A DNA stretch of 64,000 nt. Source: Chloracidobacterium thermophilum B. Its GTDB lineage: Bacteria > Acidobacteriota > Blastocatellia > Chloracidobacteriales > Chloracidobacteriaceae. The notes under the pieces are model-generated. The model saw only the letters and a program-made list of their open reading frames with translations. It did not search any database and was not told where the DNA came from. A program made the translations under genes and the position numbers. This document shows positions 16,734-25,907 of the stretch, piece after piece (the stretch's first letter is position 1; every line of letters begins with the position of its first letter). The stretch covers positions 124,001 through 188,000 of the forward strand of contig NC_016025.1 of assembly GCF_000226295.1 (NCBI RefSeq), read 5' to 3'.

Positions 16734-19190
16734 ATGTCGAACTCTGCTGCTTCTGGCGCGGCACCGGCCCCTTCGGCCGTGCCGGATACGTTGCTCGATG
16801 CCATCGAAATCATCGTTGGCGGGCGAAACCTTGATGCCCCGACGGCGCAAGCTCTGGGGCTGGTGGATGTCATTGCCACCGAGGCGCATTCAGCCGTCGA
16901 GGTCGCCGCACAGTTGGCCCGTGAGTACATCCTGACGGGAACCGGCCCGCTGGCCGAAGCGTTTGCCCGGCGGCAGGCGGCGCTCAGCCAGTGGGCCACA
17001 CCGCAGCCGGGGCTTTCCCGCGCCGAGGTCGAAGCCCATCCGCGCGTGGCACGCCTGCTGGCACAGGCGCGGGCCGTCGGGCGTGAAAAGGCCGTCCAGC
17101 GTGCTCTGGACTGTGTGTTTTTTGGTCTGGAGCATGGCTATGCGGCCGGACTCCGGCACGAGGCCAACGTGTTTGCCGAAGCCGTGGCCGACCCGGAAGG
17201 CGGACAGGCGGGTATTCAGGCATTTCTCGACAAAAAAAGCGCGCCCCTGCCGCCGCGCCCACTCATTATGGTTGGCTCGCCGGAAGAACAGGCGCTGCTG
17301 GAACGCGGCGAGCTGCTCCCCGTCGGGACACCGTTTTATCCTGGACTGACACCGCTGCCGAAGTATCAGTACGCCCAAGGCCTCATCAAGGACCCAAAGA
17401 CCGGTGCGGCCCTGCACGGTGAGCCGAAAGACGTGGAACAGCACTTCATCGTGCCCGTCCCGACGCCCAGCCCGGCCGAAGTTCTCGTGTATGTGCTCGC
17501 AAGTGAAGTCAACTTCAACGACATCTGGGCGCTGACCGGGATTCCCATCTCCGTCATGGATGACCATGACCAGGATTTTCACATCACCGGCTCCGGTGGC
17601 ATCGGTCTCATTGTGGCGATGGGCAGCGAGGTCAAGCGGGAGGGACGGCTGCAGGTGGGCGATCTGGTGTCCATTTACTCCGGCCAGAATGACCTGTTTT
17701 CACCGCTGGTCGGGCTGGACCCGATGTTTGCCGACTTTGGCATCCAGGGCTACCAGGAACCGAACGGCTCGCATGGGCAGTTTTTGCTGGTGCAGCCGCC
17801 GCAGCTTCACCACAAGCTCGAAGACCTGACCATCGAGGCGGCGGGAAGCTACATGCTCAACTTGGGCACGATTTACCGGGCGCTGTTTACGACCCTCAAG
17901 ATCGCGCCGGGCAAACGCCTGTTTGTGGAAGGCGCGGCCACGGGCACCGGCTTCGAGGCCCTCAAGGTTGGTGTGCGCAACAACGTAAAGGTGACGGGCA
18001 TGGTGTCGAGCGCTGAGCGGGCGGAGGTTGTCAAACAGCACGGGGCAACGGGTGTGATCAACCGGCGGGCGCCGGAACTGGAGCCCTGCTTTACGAAAGT
18101 GCCGGAAGACCCGGCGCAGTGGGCCGCCTGGGAGGCCGCCGGTGAACCCCTGCTGGCGATGTTCCGCGCACAAAATGAGGGGCATCTGGCCGACTACGCG
18201 GTTTCCCACGCCGGGGAGCGTTCCTTTCCACGGAGTTTTCAACTGCTGGCACCGGGCGGGACGTTGACCTTCTACGGCGCATCATCCGGCTATCACTTCA
18301 CGTTTATGGGCAAACCCGGCGCGGCTGCGCCGTCCGACATGCTCCAGCGGGTCGGGCTGCGGGCCGGGCAGTCGGTGCTGGTCTATTACGGCATTAGTGA
18401 AGATATCGTGGATGAGACCGGTATCGAGATTATCGAGGCCGTACGGGAAGCGCATGCGCGGATCGTCGTGGCGACGCAGACGGATGCCCAGAAAGAGTTT
18501 GTCGCCAGTCTGGGTTTTGGTGATGCCATTCGGGGACTGGTCAGCATCGAGGACCTGCGACGGCGCTATGGCGCGGACTTCGTCTGGCCGGCCACGATGC
18601 CGGCGTTTCCTGACCCCAAGGCTGACACGGAAGCCTTCAAGGAGGCCGTGCGTCTGTTCAACGAAATCAACTTCAAACCTTTCGCGGCGGCCGTGGGACG
18701 GTTGCTGGCCGCGCCGGACAATCCCCGTGGCTACCCGGACATGATTTTTGAACGCGCCGGACAGGACACGCTGGGCATCAGCACGACCCTGGTCAAGCCC
18801 TATACCGGGCGCGTCGTCTATGCCGAGGATATGTCCGGGCGGCGCTACAGTTTCTATGCGCCACAGGTCTGGATGCGGCAGCGCCGGATTGACATGCCGA
18901 CGGCCAACATCTGGGGAACGCACCTCAACAACGCCTACGAGATTGTGGCGATGAACGATGCCGTCGCGGCCGGGTTGCTGGAAGTGACTCCGCCGGTCGT
19001 CGTCGGGTGGGCCGATCTGCCGGAAGCCCATCAGGCGATGTGGGACAACCGCCACGCCGGGGCGACTTACGTTGTCAACCATGCACTGCCCCGGTTGGGG
19101 CTGAAAACCAAGGCTGAGTTGTTCGAGGCCTGGGCGGCGCAGTCGGCAGAAGCGACGACCGAGGATGATGCCGCCACCATTTTCCGGTAA
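16734..19190 (+). CDS. Acyl-CoA (acrylyl/crotonyl-type) reductase resembling the C-terminal part of propionyl-CoA synthase
   Basis: The protein has 818 residues. Residues 15-90 (DAIEIIVGGRNLDAPTAQAL then GLVDVIAT) look like the C-terminal end of a crotonase domain without its catalytic part. After a linker, a medium-chain dehydrogenase/reductase fold runs from about residue 210: ASEVNFNDIWALTG, the cofactor-binding LFVEGAATGTGFEALKVG and TLTFYGASSGYHF. A long C-terminal extension, not seen in ordinary MDR enzymes, includes RRYSFYAPQVWMRQRRIDMP. This order, a crotonase remnant then an extended reductase, recalls the hydratase-reductase half of propionyl-CoA synthase. The likely reaction is NADPH-dependent reduction of an enoyl-CoA; substrate not proven. 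Confidence 0.6.
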   Translation: MSNSAASGAAPAPSAVPDTLLDAIEIIVGGRNLDAPTAQALGLVDVIATEAHSAVEVAAQLAREYILTGTGPLAEAFARRQAALSQWATPQPGLSRAEVEAHPRVARLLAQARAVGREKAVQRALDCVFFGLEHGYAAGLRHEANVFAEAVADPEGGQAGIQAFLDKKSAPLPPRPLIMVGSPEEQALLERGELLPVGTPFYPGLTPLPKYQYAQGLIKDPKTGAALHGEPKDVEQHFIVPVPTPSPAEVLVYVLASEVNFNDIWALTGIPISVMDDHDQDFHITGSGGIGLIVAMGSEVKREGRLQVGDLVSIYSGQNDLFSPLVGLDPMFADFGIQGYQEPNGSHGQFLLVQPPQLHHKLEDLTIEAAGSYMLNLGTIYRALFTTLKIAPGKRLFVEGAATGTGFEALKVGVRNNVKVTGMVSSAERAEVVKQHGATGVINRRAPELEPCFTKVPEDPAQWAAWEAAGEPLLAMFRAQNEGHLADYAVSHAGERSFPRSFQLLAPGGTLTFYGASSGYHFTFMGKPGAAAPSDMLQRVGLRAGQSVLVYYGISEDIVDETGIEIIEAVREAHARIVVATQTDAQKEFVASLGFGDAIRGLVSIEDLRRRYGADFVWPATMPAFPDPKADTEAFKEAVRLFNEINFKPFAAAVGRLLAAPDNPRGYPDMIFERAGQDTLGISTTLVKPYTGRVVYAEDMSGRRYSFYAPQVWMRQRRIDMPTANIWGTHLNNAYEIVAMNDAVAAGLLEVTPPVVVGWADLPEAHQAMWDNRHAGATYVVNHALPRLGLKTKAELFEAWAAQSAEATTEDDAATIFR

Positions 19191-19445
19191 TGCCGAAGCC
19201 GTGCCGGGTTCACGACGGCACGGCAGCCTGTTCCTCGCCTGTGGTTTTTGGGTCAACGGCAGGCTTGGAAGTACCGGAGGCGGGTGGTAAAGTCAGCTTT
19301 GGTCAAATCCTGAATAGCTTCATCAGTAAGCCTTTTGGGTTTTGCTACCCAAGCGAAAGGGGAGACCGGTGCAGACGCGGCCGGGTGCCGGTCAGCGCTG
19401 CGTCACACCGTCTGCCGGGTGGAAAGTTTTTCAAGGATGCGGGCA

Positions 19446-19820
19446 ATGAACAACCTGGTGCTTGACGCGACGAAGGTAACACCAAGAGTGCATTTTGATG
19501 GAGCCAGTGGGGTACTTGAAATCGAGGGGGATTCCTACCCGGAGCACTCGCTTCAGTTTTACCAGCCGGTGTTCAAGTGGCTGGATGATTTCATCCAGCG
19601 GACGACGATCCCCATCGCCTTTCATTTCAAGCTGTCCTATTTCAACACGAGTTCTTCCAAGTGCATTCTCAACATCCTGGAAAAGCTGGAAGAAGCCAGT
19701 CGCAATGGACGGCAGGTGAGTCTGCACTGGCACTATCGGGAAGATGATGAGGACATTCGGGAAAGTGGAGAGGAATTTGCCGAGGATTTGAGCTTGACGT
19801 TCCAGTTTGTCAAGCACTGA
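19446..19820 (+). CDS. siaC: SiaC-type regulatory phosphoprotein
   Basis: The protein has 124 residues (MNNLVLDATKVTPRVHFDGA). The family hallmarks are visible: GVLEIEGDSYPEHSLQFYQP, the DDFIQRT helix, and FHFKLSYFNTSSSKCILNIL, which holds the phosphorylatable Ser/Thr cluster, followed by VSLHWHYREDDEDIRESGEE. In Pseudomonas SiaC is phosphorylated by SiaB, and in its unphosphorylated form binds and activates the diguanylate cyclase SiaD. The neighbours at 19890 and 20755 are SiaD- and SiaB-like, so the trio is complete. The preceding 19191-19445 contains no gene I can support. Confidence 0.85.
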   Translation: MNNLVLDATKVTPRVHFDGASGVLEIEGDSYPEHSLQFYQPVFKWLDDFIQRTTIPIAFHFKLSYFNTSSSKCILNILEKLEEASRNGRQVSLHWHYREDDEDIRESGEEFAEDLSLTFQFVKH

Positions 19821-19889
19821 CCCGGTTCGGGGAATACAGCGCCCAGCGCCGTCGGCTTTGGGCGTCCGTAGCAGGGACGGTAAAAGGGC

Positions 19890-20717
19890 GTGGGCACTGA
19901 AGCGCAGGCAAAGCGAAATGCAGAGGCGGTGTACGCCGAGGAAGAAGCCGTTGCCGCGGAAGCGGCCCGGGTGGCCGCTGATCCGACAGTGACCTTCGAT
20001 GCGCTGCACGAACACTACCGGTTTTTAGCCCGGAAATACCGCCACGCCATTCGCCAGCTCATCAAGCTCACGCACGTCAGCGACATGTTCCAGGGCAAGC
20101 TGCTGCGGATGCAGGCGGAGCTGGAGCGACGCAATGCCGAACTCGAACAAGCCCGCGTGGACCTGGAACAGGCCAATCAGGCGCTTCACCGGCTGTCCTA
20201 TCTGGATGCCCTGACGGGCGTGGCGAATCGGCGGCACTTCAACGAGTATCTCGATCAGGAATGGCGCCGGGCCATGCGCAAGCAGGCCTCGCTGTCGCTG
20301 ATACTTCTGGATGTGGATCACTTCAAGCGGCTCAACGACATAGCCGGCCATCCGTATGGCGATGACTGTCTCCGGCAGGTGGGGGCGGCGCTGGCGGCGA
20401 GCTTGCGGCGCGCCGGCGATCTGGCCGCCCGCTACGGCGGTGAGGAATTTGCCGTCATCCTGCCCGGTGCCCAACCGGACTGGGTGATGTCCTTTGCCGA
20501 GGAGGTCCGGCAGGCGATTGCGGCGCTGGAGATTCCGCATCCGGCGTCGCCGTATGGCGTCCTGACGGTCAGTGTCGGGGCGGCGACGGCTGTGGCCGTG
20601 GAACAACAAGGGGTGAGTTCGCTGATCGCGGCCGCTGACAAGGCGCTGTATGCCGCGAAAGAAGCCGGGCGCAATCGGGTTTCATGCGCGCCCATCCTGT
20701 CGGTAGGCAATGGATGA
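19890..20717 (+). CDS. siaD: SiaD-type diguanylate cyclase (GGDEF)
   Basis: The protein has 275 residues from a GTG start. It has no transmembrane segment. Residues 30-100 form a helical coiled-coil region (FLARKYRHAIRQLIKLTHVS and LERRNAELEQARVDLEQANQ). The GGDEF domain spans about 105-270 with LDALTGVANRRHF, LILLDVDHFKRLND and an intact active-site RYGGEEFAVILPG. There is no obvious RxxD inhibitory site upstream. It makes cyclic di-GMP from GTP and is presumably switched on by SiaC. The coiled-coil N-terminus is repeated in the histidine kinase at 21390. Confidence 0.88.
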   Translation: MGTEAQAKRNAEAVYAEEEAVAAEAARVAADPTVTFDALHEHYRFLARKYRHAIRQLIKLTHVSDMFQGKLLRMQAELERRNAELEQARVDLEQANQALHRLSYLDALTGVANRRHFNEYLDQEWRRAMRKQASLSLILLDVDHFKRLNDIAGHPYGDDCLRQVGAALAASLRRAGDLAARYGGEEFAVILPGAQPDWVMSFAEEVRQAIAALEIPHPASPYGVLTVSVGAATAVAVEQQGVSSLIAAADKALYAAKEAGRNRVSCAPILSVGNG

Positions 20718-20754
20718 CCGATGCAACCCGTCGGCCGGTTGATCTGGAGGCACA

Positions 20755-21324
20755 ATGATGGCGGAAGACCTGTTCCGGCTCTATCAGGACATGAGTCAGC
20801 GTAAGATTTGGCTGGCCTTCAAAGGGGCGATCTCGCAGGATGTCCTTGTGGAGCTGGGTACGCTGCTCAAAAACAAGTCGGTCCTTGACCGCAAGGTGAA
20901 AAAGGTTTTCGCCATTTTCATCGAGATGACCCAGAACATCCTGCATTATTCGGCCGAGACGGAAACCGTTCCCTTTGGGGGCAATGGGGCGGTGCATCCC
21001 GTCGGGGTCGGCGTGGTGGTCGTATCGGAATCGGCGGATGACTACTCGGTGTCGGCCGGCAATGTCATCACGGCCGAGCAAATGGATTACCTGCGCGAGC
21101 AGTGTGAGCGCATCCACAACTCGGATGCCAGCCAGCTCAAGCAGTATTACGACGAGCGGCTCAAGGCAGAACAGGTTCGGGCCGGAAGCAAGGGTGCCGG
21201 GTTGGGCCTGATTGACATTGCCCGCAAGGCCGATTTTCCGCTGGACTATGAAATGCGCCCGATTGCTGACGGGCGGGCTTTCTTCATCCTCACGGCGCGG
21301 ATTGCCAAGACACTGTCCGCCTGA
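20755..21324 (+). CDS. siaB: SiaB-type protein kinase
   Basis: The protein has 189 residues with GGAGGC-like spacing before the ATG (second in-frame ATG at 20758). It shows an N-box-like EMTQNILHYSAE and a G-box-like GAGLGLIDIARKAD, consistent with a minimal GHKL-type ATP-binding fold as in the SiaB family. In the known system SiaB phosphorylates SiaC and so lowers c-di-GMP synthesis. It lies 37 bp after siaD and 65 bp before the histidine kinase, so one transcript is likely. The phosphatase SiaA, which normally reverses the reaction, is not present in this cluster. Confidence 0.8.
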   Translation: MMAEDLFRLYQDMSQRKIWLAFKGAISQDVLVELGTLLKNKSVLDRKVKKVFAIFIEMTQNILHYSAETETVPFGGNGAVHPVGVGVVVVSESADDYSVSAGNVITAEQMDYLREQCERIHNSDASQLKQYYDERLKAEQVRAGSKGAGLGLIDIARKADFPLDYEMRPIADGRAFFILTARIAKTLSA

Positions 21325-21389
21325 TCGTCTGACGGCGACCGAGAACCCTTCACGGCCAACCCTTCGGATTCCCACCGGTCTGGACTGCC

Positions 21390-22433
21390 ATGGCGAAAGA
21401 TTCCAACCATGCCAATGCGTTTGAGCTGTTTGCCGAGGAACGCGCGCTTGTGGCAGCCGCCCACGAGCTGGTTCAGCAGGGTGAATTTTCACCCGCCGAG
21501 TGGCAGTCCCACTACGCGAAGCTGCTCAGGAAGTATGAAACCCTGCTGCGCCAGGCCATCAAGATCACGGGTTCGGGCGATGCCATTCAAAGCCGTCTCA
21601 TTCGGACCCAGGCCCAACTCGATGCGCGCAACACGGAACTGCGCCACGTCAACGACCGCCTGCGTGAACTGGACCGGGTCAAGGCGGCCTTTACGGCCAT
21701 GCTCGTCCATGACCTGAAATCGCCGCTGAGTGTTGTCAAAGCCACGCTCGAACTTCTCGCTGAAGAACCGGCCGTTTCGAACGGGCCTTATGCTCAACTG
21801 GTCACAACTGCCAGTAATAGCACGGAAGCCATGCTGACACTCATCAACGAGATGCTGGAAGTGGCGCGGTCGGAAAGCCAGGAAATCACGCTGGAGAGGC
21901 GGCGGCTGGACCTTGTGCCCTGCCTGAACGAACTCCTTGAGGAAGTGCGTGTGGCGGCGCGTCCAAAGCAGATTGATGTCCTGCTGATGTGCAGCCCCGT
22001 CCCGCCGGTTTTGGGCGACTGGTCGAAGCTCCGGCGGGTATTGACGAACCTCACCTCCAACGCCATCAAGTTTACGCCGGTCGGTGGGCAACTCCGGCTC
22101 AGTTGTCAGGTGGAAAGTCACCCCGAAAAACCACGCCAGAAGCTGGTCGTCATCCGCGTTGCCGATACCGGGGAAGGCATCCCCGAAGCCGACCTGCCTT
22201 ACATTTTTGACCCGTACCGCCAGGTGCAGGCTTCTGAGAAGAAAGGGCTTGGCGTCGGGTTGGGGTTGGCCATTGCCCGGCGCATTACCGAAGCCCACGG
22301 CGGAACCATTGCCGTAGAAAGCCAGGTCGGACAGGGAACCTGCTTTGCCATTACTCTGCCGGCGGCTGAAACGAGCATCCACCCGACACCGGCGGCCGGT
22401 CTCGCCGCCCCAGGTGCTGAGAACCCGGCCTGA
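21390..22433 (+). CDS. Soluble histidine kinase of the siaCDB cluster
   Basis: The protein has 347 residues and no membrane segment. Residues 35-95 (YAKLLRKYETLLRQAIKITG, then RNTELRHVNDRLRELDRVKA) mirror the coiled-coil N-terminus of the SiaD-like cyclase at 19890. The H-box is AMLVHDLKSPLSVVKATLEL, the N-box NLTSNAIKFTPVGG, and the G boxes are VADTGEGIPEADLPYIF and GLGVGLGLAIARRI. All catalytic boxes are intact. No response regulator is encoded next to it. The shared N-terminal module suggests that this kinase and the cyclase bind the same partner or heterodimerise; this is inference. Confidence 0.85.
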   Translation: MAKDSNHANAFELFAEERALVAAAHELVQQGEFSPAEWQSHYAKLLRKYETLLRQAIKITGSGDAIQSRLIRTQAQLDARNTELRHVNDRLRELDRVKAAFTAMLVHDLKSPLSVVKATLELLAEEPAVSNGPYAQLVTTASNSTEAMLTLINEMLEVARSESQEITLERRRLDLVPCLNELLEEVRVAARPKQIDVLLMCSPVPPVLGDWSKLRRVLTNLTSNAIKFTPVGGQLRLSCQVESHPEKPRQKLVVIRVADTGEGIPEADLPYIFDPYRQVQASEKKGLGVGLGLAIARRITEAHGGTIAVESQVGQGTCFAITLPAAETSIHPTPAAGLAAPGAENPA

Positions 22434-22629
22434 CGGTTGGCCGTCGGTCCGGGCCGCCCGTCTTGGGTTTTCGCGCTTCCACGACATTGGTATAGTCGCA
22501 GAACCGTCCTTTGCCCGCGCAAAGCCGGATGGGCAGGGGACTGGGTGCGTGGGAACGGCGGATGGCGATACCGGGTGATGTGACCGTTCCCCGCCCTGTC
22601 TTCAGACAGCTTTTGGGAGTAGGTTTTGG

Positions 22630-23244
22630 ATGTTTGGCGTACGTGTCGTTTTCTTTGCCAGCGTGCTGTTTTCCGTTGCAGCTTCCGGCACGGCAGAAGC
22701 CTCGGTGGCAGGGAGGGTCGTTCAGGTGGCCCCCTGGAAAAGCCAGTCGCCACAAAAACCGGCGCCGCCGCCCGGCGCGCCGGACCGCGAGCCGGAGGCA
22801 GAGCCGGATGAAGCGCAAGAGCAGGCTGCTGACTGGCGGGAAATGGGAACCCGTGACCCCCTGCTGGAAAAGCGGGCGCGCAAGAACATCGAAGTGGCGG
22901 AATTTTACGCCCGCCAGAAGAACTTCCGGGCCTCCATCAACCGGCTGACGGAAATCTACGAGGTGTATCCGCAGTTTACACGCTTTGACCGGATTCTCTT
23001 TCTGCTTGGCAAGTATCATCTGGGGCAGCGCCGTCTTCTGGAAGATGAGGCAAAGCGACTGCGGAAGCAGGGGCAGGGCGATGAAGGACAGCGCAAAGCC
23101 GCTGAGGCAAGCACCCATGATGCTGAAGCCCGCCGGTACTTTTCCGAGTTGCTCAAACGTTTCCCGGAAAGCGAGCTGGTCAAGGATGCCCGTAAGGAAC
23201 TGGAGCGCCTTTCACCGCTGGCGTCCCCTCTCCCGCCATTCTGA
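22630..23244 (+). CDS. Secreted TPR-like protein, possibly BamD-like
   Basis: The protein has 204 residues. The N-terminus MFGVRVVFFASVLFSVAASG is a signal peptide. It is followed by a Pro/Glu-rich linker (about residues 40-70) and helical repeats: NIEVAEFYARQKNFRASINR, EIYEVYPQFTRFDRILFLLG and YFSELLKRFPESELVKDARK. These resemble outer-membrane-lipoprotein (BamD/YbgF-like) TPRs, but no lipobox cysteine is seen, so BamD function is not claimed. It is followed 33 bp later by a beta-propeller protein. Confidence 0.6.
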   Translation: MFGVRVVFFASVLFSVAASGTAEASVAGRVVQVAPWKSQSPQKPAPPPGAPDREPEAEPDEAQEQAADWREMGTRDPLLEKRARKNIEVAEFYARQKNFRASINRLTEIYEVYPQFTRFDRILFLLGKYHLGQRRLLEDEAKRLRKQGQGDEGQRKAAEASTHDAEARRYFSELLKRFPESELVKDARKELERLSPLASPLPPF

Positions 23245-23277
23245 GACGGCTATGTTTTCACTTGTGACCTTGTAACC

Positions 23278-24312
23278 ATGCTTGAAGTGCTTCAGGTTCG
23301 GCCCCAGGCCGGCGTGCCGGGCGGCCTCATCATCATTGACTGTCGGGGCTTTGATGCCTCGGACTATGCGGACTGTGAGGTGTTGTTTGGTGAGACGCCG
23401 GGCCGTATCGTCAGCGCCTCGCCCGACCGGGTACTGGTCACGGTGCCTGACGATGTGACCAAAGCGGACCGTCTGACCGGCTTGCAGTTGATGTCCGCTG
23501 GAAGAACCAGTCCCCGTATTCCCTTTCTGGTCGCTGAGCTTCTGGCCGAAAACATGCATCCGGTGGCCAATCCGGTCTGTGACCCGGAAACCGGAGCGAT
23601 ATTCACCACGATTTCCGGCTCACGCGGCAAAAAAGTTGAAGTTTCGGTGTGGCGCATCAGCCAGGAGGGGCAGTCCACACCCTTTCTGGACAACGTCATG
23701 AACCCGACGGGGCTGGCCATTGACCGCGAGGGGACGCTCTACATCACAAGCCGGCACGATGGGACGCTCTATCGGGTGTCTCCTTTCCGGGAGGTTGTAC
23801 CCGTGGCCGAAAACCTGGGGATTGCCACCGGGCTGGCGATTGACCGGATGGGCAACCTGTTTGTCGGCGACCGGCAGGGGACGATTTACCGGGTGACGCC
23901 GTTTGGAGAGGTCAGCCCTCACGCCCGCCTCGAACCGAGCATGGCTGCCTATCATCTGGCTTTCTCGCCGGATGGTCATCTCTATGTGACAGCCCCAACG
24001 CTGGCCGGCACCCGCGAGAGCATCTATCGGGTGACACCGGGTGGTGAGGTCGAGCCGTGGTTCGTCGGGCTGGGACGGCCACAGGGGCTGGCCTTCGACC
24101 GGGCCGGCAATGCCTATGTCTGTGCCAGTCTCAATGGATTGCGGGGAGTCATCAAAATCACGCCCGATGGGCAGGAGGCCGAACCCTTCATCGCCGGCGC
24201 CCGGCTGGTCGGACTCACCTTCGACAATCGCGGCAATGCCATTCTGGCTTCCAACCATGAAATCTATCGGGTTCCGGTCGGGGTCATTGGCTACGATCCC
24301 GCCCGCGCCTGA
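23278..24312 (+). CDS. IPT/TIG plus NHL/SMP-30-like beta-propeller protein
   Basis: The protein has 344 residues. The first 90 residues (VRPQAGVPGGLIIIDCRGFD, then CEVLFGETPGRIVSASPDRV) have the look of an IPT/TIG immunoglobulin-like domain. From about residue 100 repeated blades follow, each with a core such as PTGLAIDREGTLYITSRHDG, ATGLAIDRMGNLFVGDRQG and PQGLAFDRAGNAYVCASLNG, typical of NHL/gluconolactonase-like six-bladed propellers. No signal peptide is obvious. The catalytic metal ligands of SMP-30 hydrolases cannot be assigned with confidence, so a scaffold role is as likely as enzyme activity. Confidence 0.65.
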   Translation: MLEVLQVRPQAGVPGGLIIIDCRGFDASDYADCEVLFGETPGRIVSASPDRVLVTVPDDVTKADRLTGLQLMSAGRTSPRIPFLVAELLAENMHPVANPVCDPETGAIFTTISGSRGKKVEVSVWRISQEGQSTPFLDNVMNPTGLAIDREGTLYITSRHDGTLYRVSPFREVVPVAENLGIATGLAIDRMGNLFVGDRQGTIYRVTPFGEVSPHARLEPSMAAYHLAFSPDGHLYVTAPTLAGTRESIYRVTPGGEVEPWFVGLGRPQGLAFDRAGNAYVCASLNGLRGVIKITPDGQEAEPFIAGARLVGLTFDNRGNAILASNHEIYRVPVGVIGYDPARA

Positions 24313-24336
24313 TGGCTCAGTTTTCCGAGAGGCACC

Positions 24337-25047
24337 ATGCAAGGTATTCATCTGGGGAACGTCGTCCTGGGCTTCGTCGCGTTTCTCTTTTCACTGTGTG
24401 TCCACGAATTTGCCCATGCCTGGACGACGGAGCGTTTCGGGGATGACACCGGGCGCTACCAGGGACGTATCACCCTTGACCCCCGGGCCCACATTGACCC
24501 CATCGGCTCGATCCTCTTTCCGCTGCTCGGTCTGATTGGGGGTGGTTTTATCTTTGGCTGGGCCAAACCGGTCGAGGTCAATCCCAATCGTTGGAAAAAC
24601 AAGGTTGTGGCCAACATCGTGGTGTCGGCGGCCGGCCCCATCAGCAACCTGCTGCTGGCCCTTGGTGCCGTGCTGCTGCTCAAGCTTCTGGTGGTCACGG
24701 GGGGCGTCGGGCGGGGCGATGTGTTGAGTATGTTCAGCGGCCACGAACTGGCCAATCCCCAGGCCCTGCTGGGGTTGGCTGAGCCGGTGCTGATTTTTCT
24801 GCGGATGATGATTGTCGTCAACCTGCTGCTGGCCGTCTTCAATATGTTGCCCATCCCCCCACTGGACGGCAGCCATATTCTGTCGAGCCTGCTCAGTGTG
24901 GTGAGTGTGCCGCTGATGGAAGCGTACGAGAGCCTGCGCCCGTATGGCTTTTTCATCATCATCCTGGCTTCTCTGACCGGCCTGCTGTCGCAAATCTATC
25001 TGCCGCTGATGAGATTTTTCCTGGTCCTGCTGTTCAGCCTGCTCTGA
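24337..25047 (+). CDS. Site-2-protease-type M50 metallopeptidase
   Basis: The protein has 236 residues and 5-6 membrane segments. The zinc motif HEFAH is at residues 23-27, inside the first helix. The second conserved motif is in NMLPIPPLDGSHIL, supplying the third ligand Asp. Intramembrane cleavage is expected. It lacks PDZ or CBS domains, so it belongs with the short rhomboid-sized M50 proteins widespread in bacteria, whose substrates are mostly unknown. It lies upstream of scpA with about 45 bp between. Confidence 0.85.
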   Translation: MQGIHLGNVVLGFVAFLFSLCVHEFAHAWTTERFGDDTGRYQGRITLDPRAHIDPIGSILFPLLGLIGGGFIFGWAKPVEVNPNRWKNKVVANIVVSAAGPISNLLLALGAVLLLKLLVVTGGVGRGDVLSMFSGHELANPQALLGLAEPVLIFLRMMIVVNLLLAVFNMLPIPPLDGSHILSSLLSVVSVPLMEAYESLRPYGFFIIILASLTGLLSQIYLPLMRFFLVLLFSLL

Positions 25048-25091
25048 ACGACCAGACTGCGCCGACCGCCCATTGTCCGTTGGTCAGACCG

Positions 25092-25907
25092 ATGTCTTCC
25101 ATGGCGATGCACGCTCAGCCACCTGCTGAAACCAGAACGGAGGAAGCCAAAACGGCGGACGTTCCCGACGACAGCCGCCCCGGAGACTACCGGGTGCGGC
25201 TGGAAGTCTTTGAAGGGCCGCTCGACCTGCTGCTCTATCTCATCAAGCGCCATGAACTCGACATTACCGACATTCCCATAGCGCGGATTACGGCGGAATA
25301 TCTTGCTTACATTCAGGCGCTGCGCGAACTGGACTTTGATGTTGCCGGTGAGTTTCTCGTCATGGCAGCCACGCTGATCCACATCAAGTCCCGGATGCTC
25401 CTGCCCCTGCCGGCTGAACCTTCCGCCGAAGCCGTCGCCGACGACCCACGGGCGGAACTGGTACGCCAGCTTCTGGAGCACCGGCGCTACCGGGCCGCCG
25501 CCGAAGACCTGTGGATGCGGTACGAGCTGGAGCAGGGCGTTTATACCCGTCGTACTTGTGAAACCGCCGCTTCGGAAGAAGTCAACGTCACGGTTTTTGA
25601 CCTGCTGGAAACGTTCAAACGCATTCTCGACCGCCGCCGCCAGCGGCTTGAACTGACGATTGCCCACGAAGCCATAACCCAGGCGCAAAAGCTGGCCGAG
25701 TTGCGGGCGCTGCTCGCTGAACAGCCGCGCCTTGATGTCACCCGGCTCTTTGAAGCGGCCCGGACGAAACGCGAAATGGTCTGCCTCTTTCTGGCCATTC
25801 TGGAGCTGCTGCGGGAAGGGGCCGTGCGCTTCATTCAGACAGAGACCTTCGGTAGCATCCATCTCGAACAGGTGACAGCGACAGCAGAAGTGACCCCAGC
25901 CCTATGA
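25092..25907 (+). CDS. scpA: Segregation and condensation protein A
   Basis: About 271 residues from the ATG at 25092 (other in-frame starts at 25080, 25101 and 25107). After a variable N-terminus the family core begins: YRVRLEVFEGPLDLLLYLIKR, followed by HELDITDIPIARITAEYLAY and FLVMAATLIHIKSRMLLPLP. This is the kleisin helical bundle that bridges the SMC heads. The C-terminal winged helix has VCLFLAILELLREGAVRFIQ. It acts with SMC and ScpB in chromosome condensation. Its stop overlaps scpB by ATGA. Confidence 0.93.
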   Translation: MSSMAMHAQPPAETRTEEAKTADVPDDSRPGDYRVRLEVFEGPLDLLLYLIKRHELDITDIPIARITAEYLAYIQALRELDFDVAGEFLVMAATLIHIKSRMLLPLPAEPSAEAVADDPRAELVRQLLEHRRYRAAAEDLWMRYELEQGVYTRRTCETAASEEVNVTVFDLLETFKRILDRRRQRLELTIAHEAITQAQKLAELRALLAEQPRLDVTRLFEAARTKREMVCLFLAILELLREGAVRFIQTETFGSIHLEQVTATAEVTPAL

